Positions 46,111 to 58,594 of a DNA stretch of 64,000 nt are shown here, one piece after another. The stretch is from NCBI GenBank assembly GCA_003255025.1, contig QANY01013727.1:1447849-1511848 (forward strand), written 5' to 3'. Under the pieces are notes generated by a model. That model saw only the letters and a list, made by a program, of their open reading frames with translations, was not told the DNA's origin and did no database searches. Position numbers and translations under genes: made by a program. Within the stretch, counting starts at the first letter, position 1. Each line of letters starts with the position of its first letter. Source of the DNA: Datisca glomerata. Its lineage: Eukaryota; Streptophyta; Magnoliopsida; Cucurbitales; Datiscaceae.

Positions 46111-48979
46111 TAAAAATTCATTTTTAAGATATTGCTACAGCAAGGCTCTGCAGATTTAGTTTTTCTTTTTTCTCGTCTATAATTTTTCATATAATTGTTC
46201 TGTAATCATTTAGTTGTAATTGTTTTCCCCATATGTAGATCTTCCACCGTCATGCTTCCCATCTGTAGATCTTCCACTGTCATTCTTTCATCTATAGATC
46301 TTTCTATTTCTTAGTTCATGTCTCTCTCTATCTCTGTCTTGTTCTATATCTCCCTGTCTTTCAATCTCTCTTGTTTTTAGTTTTTCTCCAGTTCTCATAT
46401 TAAAAATTGACTGTCAAAGTTCATAACCCAGTAGTCTCTGCTTGATTTCTCAACCCTACCCTCTTATATGTCAAGATATGAGCTGGGTCTTTATATTGTT
46501 AGTAAAATCTTTCTTTCTACTCTAGGAGAAGACGGTTTCTAAAAAATTATCAAGAGGAGGTGAGTGCATAGAAAGGAATGGAAATCTTGGGTGTCGACCA
46601 TTTTTCAATTACATAGAATTCTAAAAACATGGATGTTATTAGAGATAAGGATAATGTTGAAAGTCATAAACTCCACCTAATTCCATGGAAGAGATAATGT
46701 TTTAACTAAACCAACTTGAGAAAGCTTTTTGTCCCGACTTGTGCTTTTGCACGATTTACGTGTATTGTATTCAACCTGCTCCTACACAAATGAGGGAGTA
46801 AAAATAGGAAAACAGTACTTGTGGAATGAGAATGCTTTAGCCACATGATAAATAAAGGAATTTGGGCCCACTCATGATAAGCATGAGGGACAAATAGAAG
46901 TGCTCAAGAAACTTACATGGGTATCCTCACATGACAACTAGAGAATAATGTGTCCTCTATTTGCATGATTACCAATGCATTATTATAATAACCGAATTAA
47001 TTTTAAAGGGCCATGAATTAATGACAAAATTAAGCCAACTCACTAATAAGAAATTTGCTAATAAGACTATATAGTGAATAACATACAGGGACAACCAATA
47101 AGTAAATAAAATACTTTGTTTATAAATCATGATTAGTTCAAATTTTCATGCTTAATAATGAAGAGAAATAAATATCAGTTATTTAAAATTTAATTTAGGT
47201 ATAATTAAATCGCTAGGGCATCTCGAAATGCAAGATTAGTTTGTCGTATTATAAAAAAGAATGGAGCATTATAGTCAGGTTGTTGAGAAAAAGCACAGTA
47301 GAGACATGCTAAAGGAGATTTAAATATAATGAAATTAATTATTAGCGACATGGACGTACGTAATTACACACTTTACGATTTCATTATATTAAACATTTTT
47401 TCAAACAAAAACTCACTCTTTAACCTTAACAAGGTCAAATAGTTCAGTGCAGAAAAAAAACAAATTTAGAGTTACAAAAATAATCATTGCATCTTACTTA
47501 TTTTTCATCAAACTTATTAATTTAATTGATAAATTATCCAAATAGTTAAAGAGAAAAAAGACAATTCCATTCAAACTTATTTATTTGGTTTTGTTTTAAC
47601 GAACCATCTAAACTGCCCAATTAAGATGTTATAATGTATGCCAATTATGTTATTATGACATTTTTCATACATCGATTAGATTATACTGTTAATTAACTAT
47701 ACTAGATGATGAGATTAGTAACCATATGTTGGCATAAATCCAACATAAGAAATTAGGGTTATGGCCACGTACATAGAAACACTCAACCTACTTATACAAT
47801 ATACTTCTAACTCCAAACAAATCTTAGATCTATTTAAGAATCTTTACAAATCTTAAATGGCAACTAATTAATTAAATCAATAGTCCTTTGACATATCATT
47901 AGCATGGGAAATGAGAAAGAAGAAAAAGAAAAAGGGATGCTCTACTTCTAGATTATCGATAATGACATGCTACCTTTTTAGTCTTTTTTTATTCTGAGTT
48001 ATTCGCATGGGTTACTTATATATATAACAGAGGAATGGATTAGAGGATTTAGTGCAGTCAACTCCTACCATTATTGTTATAAACCTTCGCGCCATTATTT
48101 TTTCAAGGTATTTTATATATGTTTTTTATTTATATATTCACACTATAAAGTTATGCGTACCTCATTATATTGGCATATGAAAAATATATGCAGTGTGATA
48201 GATCACGAATTGTTGTCTCATAAGAAACTTAAAAAACACGTTTCATAACGAAGAATACACCAAACAATGTTAGACAACAGATTCAATATAAAGAACACAT
48301 AGAGAAAAACACTGCATTAATTTAACATTGTTTAACAATGTCTAACAAAGAATACAACAAATATAAACGTAAGAGAAAACATAAAATCTTAGTTGAGACA
48401 TTGTAACACATCAACATATACATGGAGGTACGCAATTTAACTTGCATTGCTAAGCATAGTTATCTAGTGATATCCTATGTCTCTGTGATGCAGTTCATAT
48501 GTATTTAACTATACATGTTCCATATGATATATTACACTGAAATTAATGTTCCTTTAGTCAAAATTTTGGATAACATCCTTTAAGCACCAGGAGGCTATAT
48601 ACCTAAATTTTATCCAATTATAAAAAAATATAAGTCAAAATTTTAACATCAATAACCATATCGTAGTGAGACATAACAAATAGTATGCAACACTTTTGAC
48701 AACAAAACTTCAATCTACATGGATGCTTGTAGCTCGATATCATTTAAAAAAAACTACAGTAAGACCATCCAGTTTTGATTTTTTATTCTATTCCTAAATA
48801 AAACAAAATATCCAATAACCATATAAATAAAAAACCCTTAAAAATTAAGACTAAAAGGGTAGGAGATAAACAAACATGTACTGACAATGTCAAACAAACA
48901 TGTAAAATAAATGTCACCCTTACAATGGATAGAATGAACCCATTACTAAGAAAATCTCTCAAGCACAAAAAACTGAATA
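46111..48979. other. AT-rich non-coding stretch
   Basis: No coding motif is seen. A run near 46235-46305 repeats 'atctgtagatcttccac' about three times at 30-35 bp spacing. A pyrimidine-rich stretch follows to about 46400. The rest shows no recognisable element. Confidence 0.5.
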
Positions 48980-48984
48980 ATTAG

Positions 48985-50283
48985 GGTTATGGTTTAGTTG
49001 TATTAGGCTGAGTGGTGTACTGGGCCGAGTATAAATTACTCTCCATCTAATGGCCAGTAAACCCATGATACCCGAATAAGCCTACATTCATAATAAAATG
49101 ACTCATGTGCTATACACATACAAATAGCAAAAAATGATGTGATAAGTCAACTTTCCAGCTCAAATCGTAAAAATGATCGAAAAATATTTTATTTGCAAAA
49201 ATTGCTCAAAATGATGAAAGATTCGCCAATTTCTTGTTAAGGGTTGGAAATGGGACTGAACCAACAGATAAGGAAGACTTCATCATCTTACCAGAAAAGA
49301 TAGTGATTCGGAAAGATGATCCAGATACTGATGAGCTCATGCTTATTAATTCATTTTTTCCCAAACTAGCAGACAATGTATACTCAGCTAGATATACGAT
49401 GCAACGTGTAATTCTGTCAACCATGAATGAATACGTGGATCACCAGAACGAAACTAATCCAATTATTAGTTTCGATGAGGTCGTTGATGATGCGAATAAC
49501 TATTATCAATAAGAATTTCTCAATTTATTGGTACCAATTGTCGATCCTCCACACATATTAGTCTTGAAGAAAAAATGAAAATTGACAGAAAAAGACAGGT
49601 TTTAAGGGTTGAGTTAAGTAAATGAACGCTAAAGTATTTATTTACAAAATGGCCAAATTTTTAGAATTCACACATAGAACCGCTAGCAGTTCAGTGTGCT
49701 TAACTATTTCGCAAGCTATTTTTCAACCATTTTTACTAATTTTCAATTTTTCAGCTATTTACTTAACTCCCCCTTAAAAACTAGTCGTTCTTGTAGTTTT
49801 CTCAAGAAAAAAAATGTCCGATCATGCTTTTGTGGAACACAGACCCAGTTAATGGTCTATGTAATGGAATTCGACTGATATGCCATGGCTTCAGGAAGAA
49901 TCTAATATACATGCAAAAATTTTATTGGACAACATGTTGGAAAAAAGATTTTCGTTCCAAGAATTTCATTGAGTCCGATGAGCGATGAAGGTTACCCATT
50001 TAAATTTAAGAGGAAACAGTTTCTCGTGCGTTTCTGTTTTGCAATGACAATCAATAAAGCTCAAGAACAAACGGTTCCTCATATTCACATCTATCTTTCT
50101 CAATATGTGTTTTCTCACGAACAATATTATGTTACGTTTTCACAAGGTGTTTCAATGACAACGATGAAATTTTTAGTTAAATCAAAGGATACCATGCATA
50201 ATGATACAATGTGTATGAAAAATATTGTCTATAAGAAATTACTTGATCTATCAAGAACTTTTTTGTTTATGTTATTCCATTGA
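48985..50283 (+). pseudogene. Helitron helicase remnant (plus), split by a MITE
   Basis: From 49200 the frame reads FANFLLRVGNGTEPTDKEDF, NSFFPKLADNVYSARYTM-like and AILSTxNEYVDHQN, then SFDEVVDDANNYYQ. After a 227-bp insertion it reads DPVNGLCNGIRLICHGF, LSPMSDEGYPFKFKRKQF, CFAMTINKAQEQTVPHI and GVSMTTMKFLVKSKD. These are the last third of the Helitron Rep/helicase (Pif1-type helicase motifs V-VI region). Rep and the helicase Walker motifs are absent. 48985-49140 is non-coding and matches 40650-40790 inverted. Confidence 0.85.
49577..49803. mobile_element. MITE inserted in the Helitron helicase remnant
   Basis: It interrupts the helicase reading between LVLKKK and CPIMLL. The ends GAAAATTGACAG...AGGTTTTAAGG and, reverse-complemented, GAAAACTACAAG...AGTTTTTAAGG form long imperfect inverted repeats of about 46 bp, including GAGTTAAGTAAAT in both. 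Flanking 'aagaaaaaat' copies (49567-49576 and from 49804) suggest a 9-10 bp target duplication, as in Mutator-like elements. Confidence 0.65.
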
Positions 50284-51703
50284 ATTAAAAAATTTTGAAC
50301 GTTATATAACACAACATTAATAAACATATAATATGGTAAAGTTTAATATCATCAGTTACCTAACACGTGTGTGTCTATATATATATATATATAATTATTT
50401 GACATTCAGATTTCGTGGCTCTCTCACTGCACAGTGGGAATCTGAGGTTAGCTTTTTTCTGTGAATTTTTGAGTTCGTGATTCGCTTTCGTCACGAACTG
50501 AAAGAGAGTATAGATTTGCGATTGTTGCGATAGTATAGATTTGCGATTGTTGCATCGCAGTGAAAGTTGCCGAGGTGGAAGTCCTACCTGTTCATTTACT
50601 GCGTTTGATCTTCCTGTAAAACTCTTTATCTTATTTTTTTCGTACTTAAATCCGTCGTTTAATTGGTTTTGGTTTAATTGAAGCTCATTTGAAATTTCAT
50701 GGATTCTTCTGATGGGGGAGTCATCCATGATCTTTTTTCCTTGACCTCCATCACTTGTTTTGATTGTCTATCTGCGTAACCTAGATTCTAGATTTTCGAT
50801 TCTTGACACATTTGAAATTTGAGCTGGCCAATCTGTAAGGTAGATTGAGACTAGTTGCTATAACTTCTTAATTTTACTTGATTCAATGTAATTATCTACT
50901 CGCACACCACACACATAGATTTAAGCTCTGACTGAGTCTTGTATACTCGTGTTTGATTCAACACTAACGTATTGAAATAATAGATATGGAAAGGCAACTT
51001 TACTTCAGATTTTGAGATACATCTTATGGACTTACCTTGTGCTATGTAATTTGTACTTGACTTTCGTCTACCTACTTGACCTTGTAGCCATAAATTATAA
51101 ATAGAAAAATTGTAGCTATAAATTATAAATAGAAAACTATTATAATCCAAAAAAAAAAAGAAAAGAAAAAGAAATTACACCCGCACAGAAACATTCTTTC
51201 TCACGAGGACATATGGAACTCTGTTTTAACTCTGTTTGACATATGAAATCAAGATATCTAGTTCTTTTCTTCCACCTCTCGTCTCTTACAATTTTTAAAA
51301 CGTAAACCATCAGTGTTGCTCCATCTTAGTGTATCTTAAGAGAGCAAGAGACTACTTTGTTAAAGTACTTGGTGGCTGTTTTTTGTGCCTAGGTGTTTTT
51401 TTTTCTAATTTACCTTTTTTCTCAAGTCATCTGATATAGAAAAAGTAACTATATAATTTGAAGGCTTCGGTTACTTTTGTATGGCTAGAGAAAAAGAGAA
51501 TTATTTCTCATTTGCTTCTATATTAGTATTTTTATCGTAGTATTGGAATTTTTGCTGTTGTAATGATTTTTTTCTCTTCATATTCAATAATGAATTGCTA
51601 TCTTATGGCATGGACTGTTCTACAATGGACTGCTATCCATTAGATATTGCATCTGATATTATTTTTACTGTTTATGGGGGTCATTCTTCAGATCCTTTGA
51701 TGC
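50284..51703. other. Non-coding region upstream of the At4g18490-like relic
   Basis: It contains a (TA)n tract (50376-50392), a 25-bp tandem duplication near 50505-50555 ('gtatagatttgcgattgttg' twice) and a pyrimidine-rich leader-like stretch. It could hold the old promoter and 5' UTR of the relic that follows. No coding exon is recognised. Confidence 0.45.
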
Positions 51704-54700
51704 ATGAATATGGAAGAATCTCAGAACGGAACTTCTTCATCTGTTGATCTTGGAAAGAGTTGTTCAGTGCTAGGTATTCGAGTTTGCCCTATTACTAGGG
51801 TATTATTGTTGATGCCCTTTTACCCACTAACTGGCAGATATTATTGCTTGGTCGATACATCTAGTTCTTTTTGGAAAAGTCGAGGGGAGTGGGATTCAAA
51901 ATTTTAAGGAGTTTTGTGGCTTCATGTTGTGAAATTTGGCCGTAAGCTGGCTGATCAATCCATCTTAATTTCTTCGACATTTGTCATATTTTGCATGGTT
52001 GGCTACATAAAGTACACTTTAGGTTGATGAAACCGGGGAGAGTCGGGAAAAATAAATGTTTTAAAGGATAGAGAATGTATATGGAAACAGCAGAATCAGG
52101 AGCAACAAATCAATTGGGAAGGATTGAAGGAAATCGTGCTGCTAGAATTTTCTTACTACCCTTTTTTTCTTAAGATGCTACAGATAATCTTTTCTGAAAC
52201 TTGTTTTGAGACAGATGTAGTGTTTGGGAACGACTCTCTCAACTCCTGAAAATTAAAATCCGTGACAGAGGATGAGAAAATGGATTTTAGCTTCCACACA
52301 GTTTCAAACGGCAAGAATGAGGCATTTGGGGAGCCGTAAGTACTGACATTTAGTTGCTGCAGAATTCATAATGTGTGGGTCCAACATATGATGTCCTAGC
52401 TCTTGATTAGTTTGACGAGGAATAACTAGTGGATCGAACTAATTATGAATTCTGGAGCTTTATTCTCATCCCAATTGCTCTATTATGTTCTGTACCAATA
52501 TTGGGTAACTTGAACTACGCATGTGCTTTCATGTCTTATTGAGTTCTTTTAACTGGAGATATCATGGCACAAAATCATGAGTTTAATTTCCATATAATAC
52601 TTATAAGGAGCCATTCTATTTCAGGGATAAGAATTTTAATTTGAGTGTCGGCAGTGAGAGATTATCATCATTCACATTGGACTTGCTTGATCTTGATTTC
52701 TCATGTCTTCCCGAAACGAATGAAAAAGCCAGAAATGGTTGTAGTGAGAAATCTGTCAAAGGAAACTCTCAGGTGAAAAACGAAGATGGATGTGATTCCA
52801 CTTTTGATGAGTAAGTAGAAAACCTTTAAATGCATTTTTTGGAAACTTTTTAACCCAATGCCAGCAATGTGAATGATGTAGTCCTCATATGAGAAACATC
52901 TTCTGATCCATGATTCTCCACTTTGGGCTAGATTGGTAGGTTTTGATATTGATAAAAGCTTAGTGGAAGGAGGACGCAGTTCTAACAGGGAGTTACATAG
53001 CAATGCTGGTGCTTCTACTAGAAGCGAGAGACAAGGCTCTAAAATTCAAATAGCTGAAGGATTTAGAGTTCCAAATGATGATATAACTAAGAAATCTCTA
53101 TCAACAGAGAATGTGGGCAGTTTGAAGGTTGAGACTTCGTGGAAGGTCAAGGTGATATGATTTCAGCAAATGCTGATGGCGCTGCATTTGAATCAAGAAC
53201 CTCTGTAGAAGCTAAGGATGAAGAAAGTCATGAAATAAGTTGCTCGTGTGAGCAGAAAATGTTTGTCTACTCAGCAAGAGATGGAAAGTTGTACTCCAAG
53301 TAAGCAGGTTATACATGATACACCCATACAATCTGAAAGCAGGAAGGGCTCGCAAAAATATACTTGTTCAGATGAACGTATGGATGTTTGTTCTTTGGGG
53401 ATAGAAGAAGGGAGTGGAGGTTCAGTCCCTAAGCAAAATACTAATGACAAGAATAGAGTTGGTTGGGACAGTTGTGGTCAAAAGGTCCACTGGAACGATT
53501 CATATGCTTGACATCTCTCTGCATCGAAGAGCAAGTGTACAGAGTGGAGCAAGTCAATTAACATTGTCCCAACAGTTGAAGGTGACTTAGACTACAAAGA
53601 TAGTACTGGCACATGCATCTCCAGAAATATTTTGCACGATATTAAGAACATTGGAGAAAATCGAAATTCAATTCCAATGCTTCATTCGGCCTGAGTGGGC
53701 AGGTAGAAAACATCTTTGATTTTCTTTTTTCTATTTCGTTTCCTTTTGCCACTAGGCCGATGATAATGAAGCTGTTAGTGGACATTTTTTAAGCTTCCTA
53801 CAAGATGTTCATGAATTGATAAGTGAAAAGGATTTGGATAAATGCACTTGTAGTTGAAATTGTAATAATAGAGATGTGGAATATGCAATATGCAATAATT
53901 CTCTAGGTGCATAAATGAAGCTCATCTTATCAGTATTATCAACTACAGATGCACTCTGATAAAAAAAGGTGCTTTGAGTTTCGGTTACCACGTCCACCTG
54001 TTCATGAGATTTTTAAATCAGAAGGGATCTGTAATTGATCAAGTGACACCAAATGATAAAGAATCTGGTTTTATATGCTCAAAACTGTCGAAGTTTTCAG
54101 ATGAAAATAGCCCCCAAGTGCTCGTGGCATCATCAAACAGGACAAAGTTCCTTTCTTTTGGAAACAGAATAATTGATTCAACCGGAAAGGGGTAAGATGT
54201 ATTCTGATAACAAATGCAGTTGTTAGTTGTCAAGTTGTACTTTCTCTTTACTTTTCAATTGGCAGGGAATTGATGGAAATGATGCAAATATTGGAAGCAA
54301 ATTGACTGTCAATTCAATCTCCAATTCCGGAAGATTAAGAGAATTGACTACTATTTTTCTTTGAGATGCTTTGCTTTATCGTTTCAAAATTCTGTGATTG
54401 ATTTTTTCTTTTCTTGAAATCTTGATGTGCTAATTTTTTGAAGTTTTGGCAATTCTTGTAGTTCGAAGGTCCGTCCTTCCAATTCAACTGATTGGGATCC
54501 TCAAACGATTTCAGTTCAAGGGAATAAACTCTGTACCGTAACAACCGGCATGAAGATGACTGACATTTCTTGCTTGAATTCCCTGAGGCATCATCAATAT
54601 GGTGCTTGTCTTCTTCAGTTCTGTTCACATTGTGATTTTACATGGTTGTATGAAACTCTAGATATCAGAAAACAATGAACGTTAGCAAGTCAGAGAAAAC

Positions 54701-55090
54701 AATGGAAGTAGAACAAAGAAAAACAACACTGCACACCGTGGATCAACTTGAAACCAGTGAGGAACAAGACCTCAGAGTCCCAACCTCGATGCTGAAAACC
54801 TTTCAGGTTTGTATTTCTTGAATCTGGGATTCGTCCACTTTAAATTGATAAATATGCTGGAATCAGATGCGTATTTGCCTTTTAAACCCTTAGAATGCCT
54901 ATGCAGATTACCTAGCGGAAGCAGGTTGTAGTGTATAGACTACACGGATGTCGTGACTTGGTCAATATCTGCTTCTTTGTACTAACACATTCCTTCTCCT
55001 TAATTACTTCCAGCAACTACGAAGTGCCTTCGGGAAAAAGCATCATCGTCAATCCAAAAGAATTTGGGTCGGTTCGGTTGGAACAGAGGT
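51704..55090 (+). pseudogene. At4g18490-like gene relic (uncharacterised plant family)
   Basis: Readable exon pieces: about 51710-51773 (MEESQNGTSSSVDLGKS), 52215-52335 (SVTEDEKMDFSFHTVSNGKN), 52625-52810 (LSSFTLDLLDLDFSCLPE), 52932 to about 53700 (ELVGFDIDKSLVEGG onward), then pieces near 53759-54191, 54460-54598, 54661-54808 and 55013-55090. The first conserved motifs match the uncharacterised family of Arabidopsis At4g18490 as I remember it. Damage: TGA at 52247-52249 where the family has Trp, frameshifts near 53140 and 53245, TGA in the frame at about 53509, further stops after 53700, and no trace of the conserved C-terminal end. GT-AG boundaries are largely kept, so it is an unprocessed duplicate. 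Family function is unknown. Confidence 0.65.
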
Positions 55091-56481
55091 AAGTACACAT
55101 TTCCATAAGAAAAGGCATCTTCGTAGAGAAATGGTATTTAGAGAATTATAATTCAGTCCTTATAGTGTATAGTGCTTTATCATAGAACAACTAAATAAAA
55201 CGTACAAGGAAAGAAAATCAAACTAGCCTTAGAATCTGGAAACTATGCTAGCCTTGCAATATGGGTTGCAGAAATAAAAGAAAGAGAAATTGCTTCAGAA
55301 AGACCTCCGAGAGTGAAAAAATGAAATTAAGACCATTTGTCTTTTTAACAAAATCGGGTCATTTTTACAGGAGAGAATACTAAAATGTCACCGGCAAGAC
55401 TCTAGTCTAGTAAAAAATTGTTGCTACACTCTAGTAAAAAATTGTTGCTACACCATGATGTAGCATTCTACCGTTAAAATTTAGACTCGCTAGACTAAGG
55501 TCTAGCAAAATACTTTTGCTAGAATTTGATCAAACAGTCATCAATTTTAACTGAAAACTTTTAAACTAAAGAGGTAATTTAGTATTTTCTCCTATAAAAC
55601 ATGCTAAATTTTATTGAAAACAGAAAAGTCTTAAAATTATTTTTCTTTGTCAGGGCTGTTTAAAAAAATTTCTCTAAAAGAAATGCGAAATAACTATACT
55701 TACAACTTTTTTGGGGAAATAAACCTATACTAAAAGATCATATGTACGGCCTAAAAAAGAAAGTTCAAGCATGTTGGATCCGATCTCATAATGCCCATTT
55801 CAAGAATATATTGAAGAAAAATACAATTAAGTAAAATAAAGAATTAAAACAGTAAGAAGAAGAATAAAGGAGGAAAAATGACTATGCATAAAGCTGATGG
55901 GGAGATGTAAGTTTGTGAATAAGTTTAGTCTATGTTTTTCAATGTCCTCTTTTCTTTCTTTTAGTGTTGTGTTTGTTTCTGAAGCCCAAACTCTTTTCCC
56001 TAATCAAAATCGTGTGACAGGCGTGTCTGAGCTTTAAGCTTATCCAAGTAGTAAAAAATATTTAAAAATGAGACAAAAAAATATCAGACGGGTGTCTTTG
56101 CTACATAGATTCATAGGGTATTCCAAGGATGGAAGAAGCGATCAGAAACAATTGATGGGGTTATTTTTATGTCAAGAGAGATTTGATTTAAGGATTGGAG
56201 AGAATATGGTGGCTAGGGCAATGAAGATTGCAAAAGAAATCTAGCAATGAAGGTCAGACTAGAGAGAGAAATTCGACAATGAAGGCTGGATCATAAGAGA
56301 AATTTGGCAATTAAGGCCGATCAAAGGGGTTGATGGCTAAGGTTTTGTGAATCTAGCTTCTGTTTTCATGAAGAAATTGTTTTTCTTCCTTAAAAATCAG
56401 ATTTACAGATAGTGTCCGGATATATAGAGATATGCTGTACAAGTAAAAGAGAGAAAATACAAATATAATTCTTTACGATAG
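55091..56481. other. Non-coding region with a MITE and short tandem repeats
   Basis: No gene is seen. It holds the MITE at 55370-55592 and, at about 56215-56330, three to four units of roughly 36 bp of the form 'aatgaaggc...agagagaaat' / 'ttggcaattaaggc'. Confidence 0.5.
55370..55592. mobile_element. Small MITE-like inverted-repeat element
   Basis: The left end GGAGAGAATACTAAAATGTCACC and the right end, reverse-complemented GGAGAAAATACTAAATTACCTC, form an imperfect terminal inverted repeat of about 20 bp. The inside carries a tandem 'ctctagtaaaaaattgttgc' (two copies). The target duplication is not clear and the superfamily is unassigned. Confidence 0.5.
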
Positions 56482-56933
56482 ATTTGCTTAATTTTAGGCA
56501 TAAAATAAGCTAATAAATTAAGCAAGAATATACAAAATTAGATTAGACAATATCTTCTTAATTAGGGAGATCTAGCCTTTTAAGACAATGATCTTTAACA
56601 TGCTGCTTACAAATATCTCATATTTATTTGTTGTTAGATGTCTTGGTGTTGGAGGTGAGTACCTATCCTCTTCATAAGTAGTTTTGACCTTTCATACTAT
56701 GAACTCTACTTTATGAATAACAAAAGTTTATTACAAATCCATCTTGACATAAGAAGATAGGAGGTTGTAGCATGTTTTAGTTATTTTGGGTGGATTCTAT
56801 TAGCAGAAACTATACTATATATTACCAGTATATAGTGAAGTAGAGAAAGAACATAGGGTAATTTTATATAAAGTAATGATTGGATGATATTTACAAATGT
56901 CATCCATTACTACCCGTCTAGAGCCCATGATAT

Positions 56934-57368
56934 ATGGATGCTTCAATGCTGATGAGGAGGGGGCAACAACAGCCATGTTGTTGGATTATAAAAAAATCGA
57001 TCGTGATATTCAAGTTCTTTGTAGGTGATGAGCACTGGACCATGAGGCAGTTGAAAAATGTGGAGCATTTTACCTGTGTTCATTTAAACACAAGCGTGGA
57101 CTTTATTTGGTTGAACTTGTCAAATGATGAGGTTAATATTTTAAGATATTGGACCAACAACTATGATAATGTGCATGTCACTCATTTCTTAGGTGGTGAC
57201 TTTGTTGACGAAGTTCCAATATGCAGCTTCTCTCGAATGGGAAAACTTTATGTGGTTATTCTCACATATGAGGCATATGAGATGTACAGAATTCAATATA
57301 TTGATGGAAGGGTAATAGCTGAACGTGTGGATCACGAGTTAAGAGATGCTATTTACTCAATTTTCTGA
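56934..57368 (+). CDS. Unrecognised 144-codon frame in the left foldback arm
   Basis: I do not recognise this protein. The frame carries FKFFVGDEHWTMRQLKNVEH, THFLGGDFVDEVPICSF and GKLYVVILTYEAYEMYRIQY, and the right arm holds a diverged copy of the same sequence on the minus strand (about 58790-59200). The two arms break differently. The left arm lost two bases near 56990, so its first 22 codons are out of register with the right arm. It also has a TGA at 57366 and a TAG near 57543 where the right arm has TGG. Past the TGA a frame continues TATEFDLPNNMCVAFFMDQD. This suggests a longer ancestral protein. As it stands the frame is probably a relic. Confidence 0.35.
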   Translation: MDASMLMRRGQQQPCCWIIKKSIVIFKFFVGDEHWTMRQLKNVEHFTCVHLNTSVDFIWLNLSNDEVNILRYWTNNYDNVHVTHFLGGDFVDEVPICSFSRMGKLYVVILTYEAYEMYRIQYIDGRVIAERVDHELRDAIYSIF

Positions 57369-58480
57369 GAAATTTGGTTTATAAAAACAGCAACCGAGTT
57401 CGATCTACCAAATAACATGTGTGTTGCATTCTTTATGGATCAAGATTGTGCACATGTATCTCTGATTGGGGATGTAAGATTAATCCCTTTGAAAAATTAT
57501 CGTAGCCTATTAATCGATAACGATCGTGGATGTCGATGTCATTAGTTCTACGTGAATTTCAAGAGGTAACTTTTGTAAATTTTATTGCATTAGTTGACTA
57601 CGCTATAGTATGTATTGATTTCACCTATGCATGATGGAGTTTTTCTTTCTCACAAATTTTTTTTAACAACTTGTGTGTTAAAATTCCATCAATGATCTCT
57701 TTTTAATTGCTCAATCTTATTACTCATTTCTGACTTTTATCTTTGAACGTATTAGAAACTTTTTGTTAAGAGGTAACATACAATCTTTAGCCTAATAATT
57801 AATTTATTTTATTGATAAGTTGTCAGTTTTTAAAGAATTATGTTCCTTCATGTTTTATTGATAAGTGTATATCCTTTTCTTTTCCCCCTTTTTATTATCT
57901 ATATAGAGCTCTAGATGTGAATAAATATGCTGGAAAAAACTAAAATAACTTAGGCTAGCAGGAACATGAGTTTCTCAGCATACTCTCCTCCACTAAGAAG
58001 AGCACATACCTTCGGACTATGTTTTGAAAAAGTGCTCTTCTTAGTGGAGGGGGGTATGCTGAGAAACTGTCTGTTTCTGTTGGCCAAGTTCTTTAACTTC
58101 TCTTCCAATATCTTTATTCACTTTTAGAGTTCTATATAGTTAGAAAAAAACAGGGAAAAAGAAAAGTGCAGAAACTTATCAATAAAATATGAAGAAACAT
58201 AATTCTTCAAAAATTGACAAATTATCAGTAAAACAAACTAATTAGTGGGTTAAAAAGATTGTATGTTATCTCTTAACAAAATGATGGGACTTGCATCGTT
58301 TGAGTAGATATAGAACTCCAAGTTTCTAATACGTTCAAAGATAAAAATGAGTAAAAAGATGGGCAACTAAGAAGAGACCAATGATGTAGTTTTAACATAC
58401 AAGTTTTTTAAAAATTTATGTCACAAGAAAAAAGTTCCATCAAATATGGGAGAAACCAACACATACTATAGCGTAGTTAA

Positions 58481-58594
58481 CCAATAAAATGAAATTTACA
58501 ACTTACCTCTCAAAGTGAAACTTAATCCAAGTAGAACCAATAAAATGAAATTTACAACTTACCTCTTGAAGTGAAACTTAATCCAAGTAGAACC
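58481..58594 (+). repeat. 57-bp tandem duplication in the right foldback arm
   Basis: 'accaataaaatgaaatttac' through 'cttaatccaagtaga' occurs twice back to back (58481-58537, 58538-58594). The left arm has a single equivalent. Confidence 0.8.

Noticed and set aside
51704..55090. LNK clock-gene or XRI1-like identity for this relic
   Set aside because: The motifs TEDxxMDFSF, LSSFxLDxxxLDFSC and ELxGFDID fit the At4g18490 type better, and the LNK conserved regions are absent.
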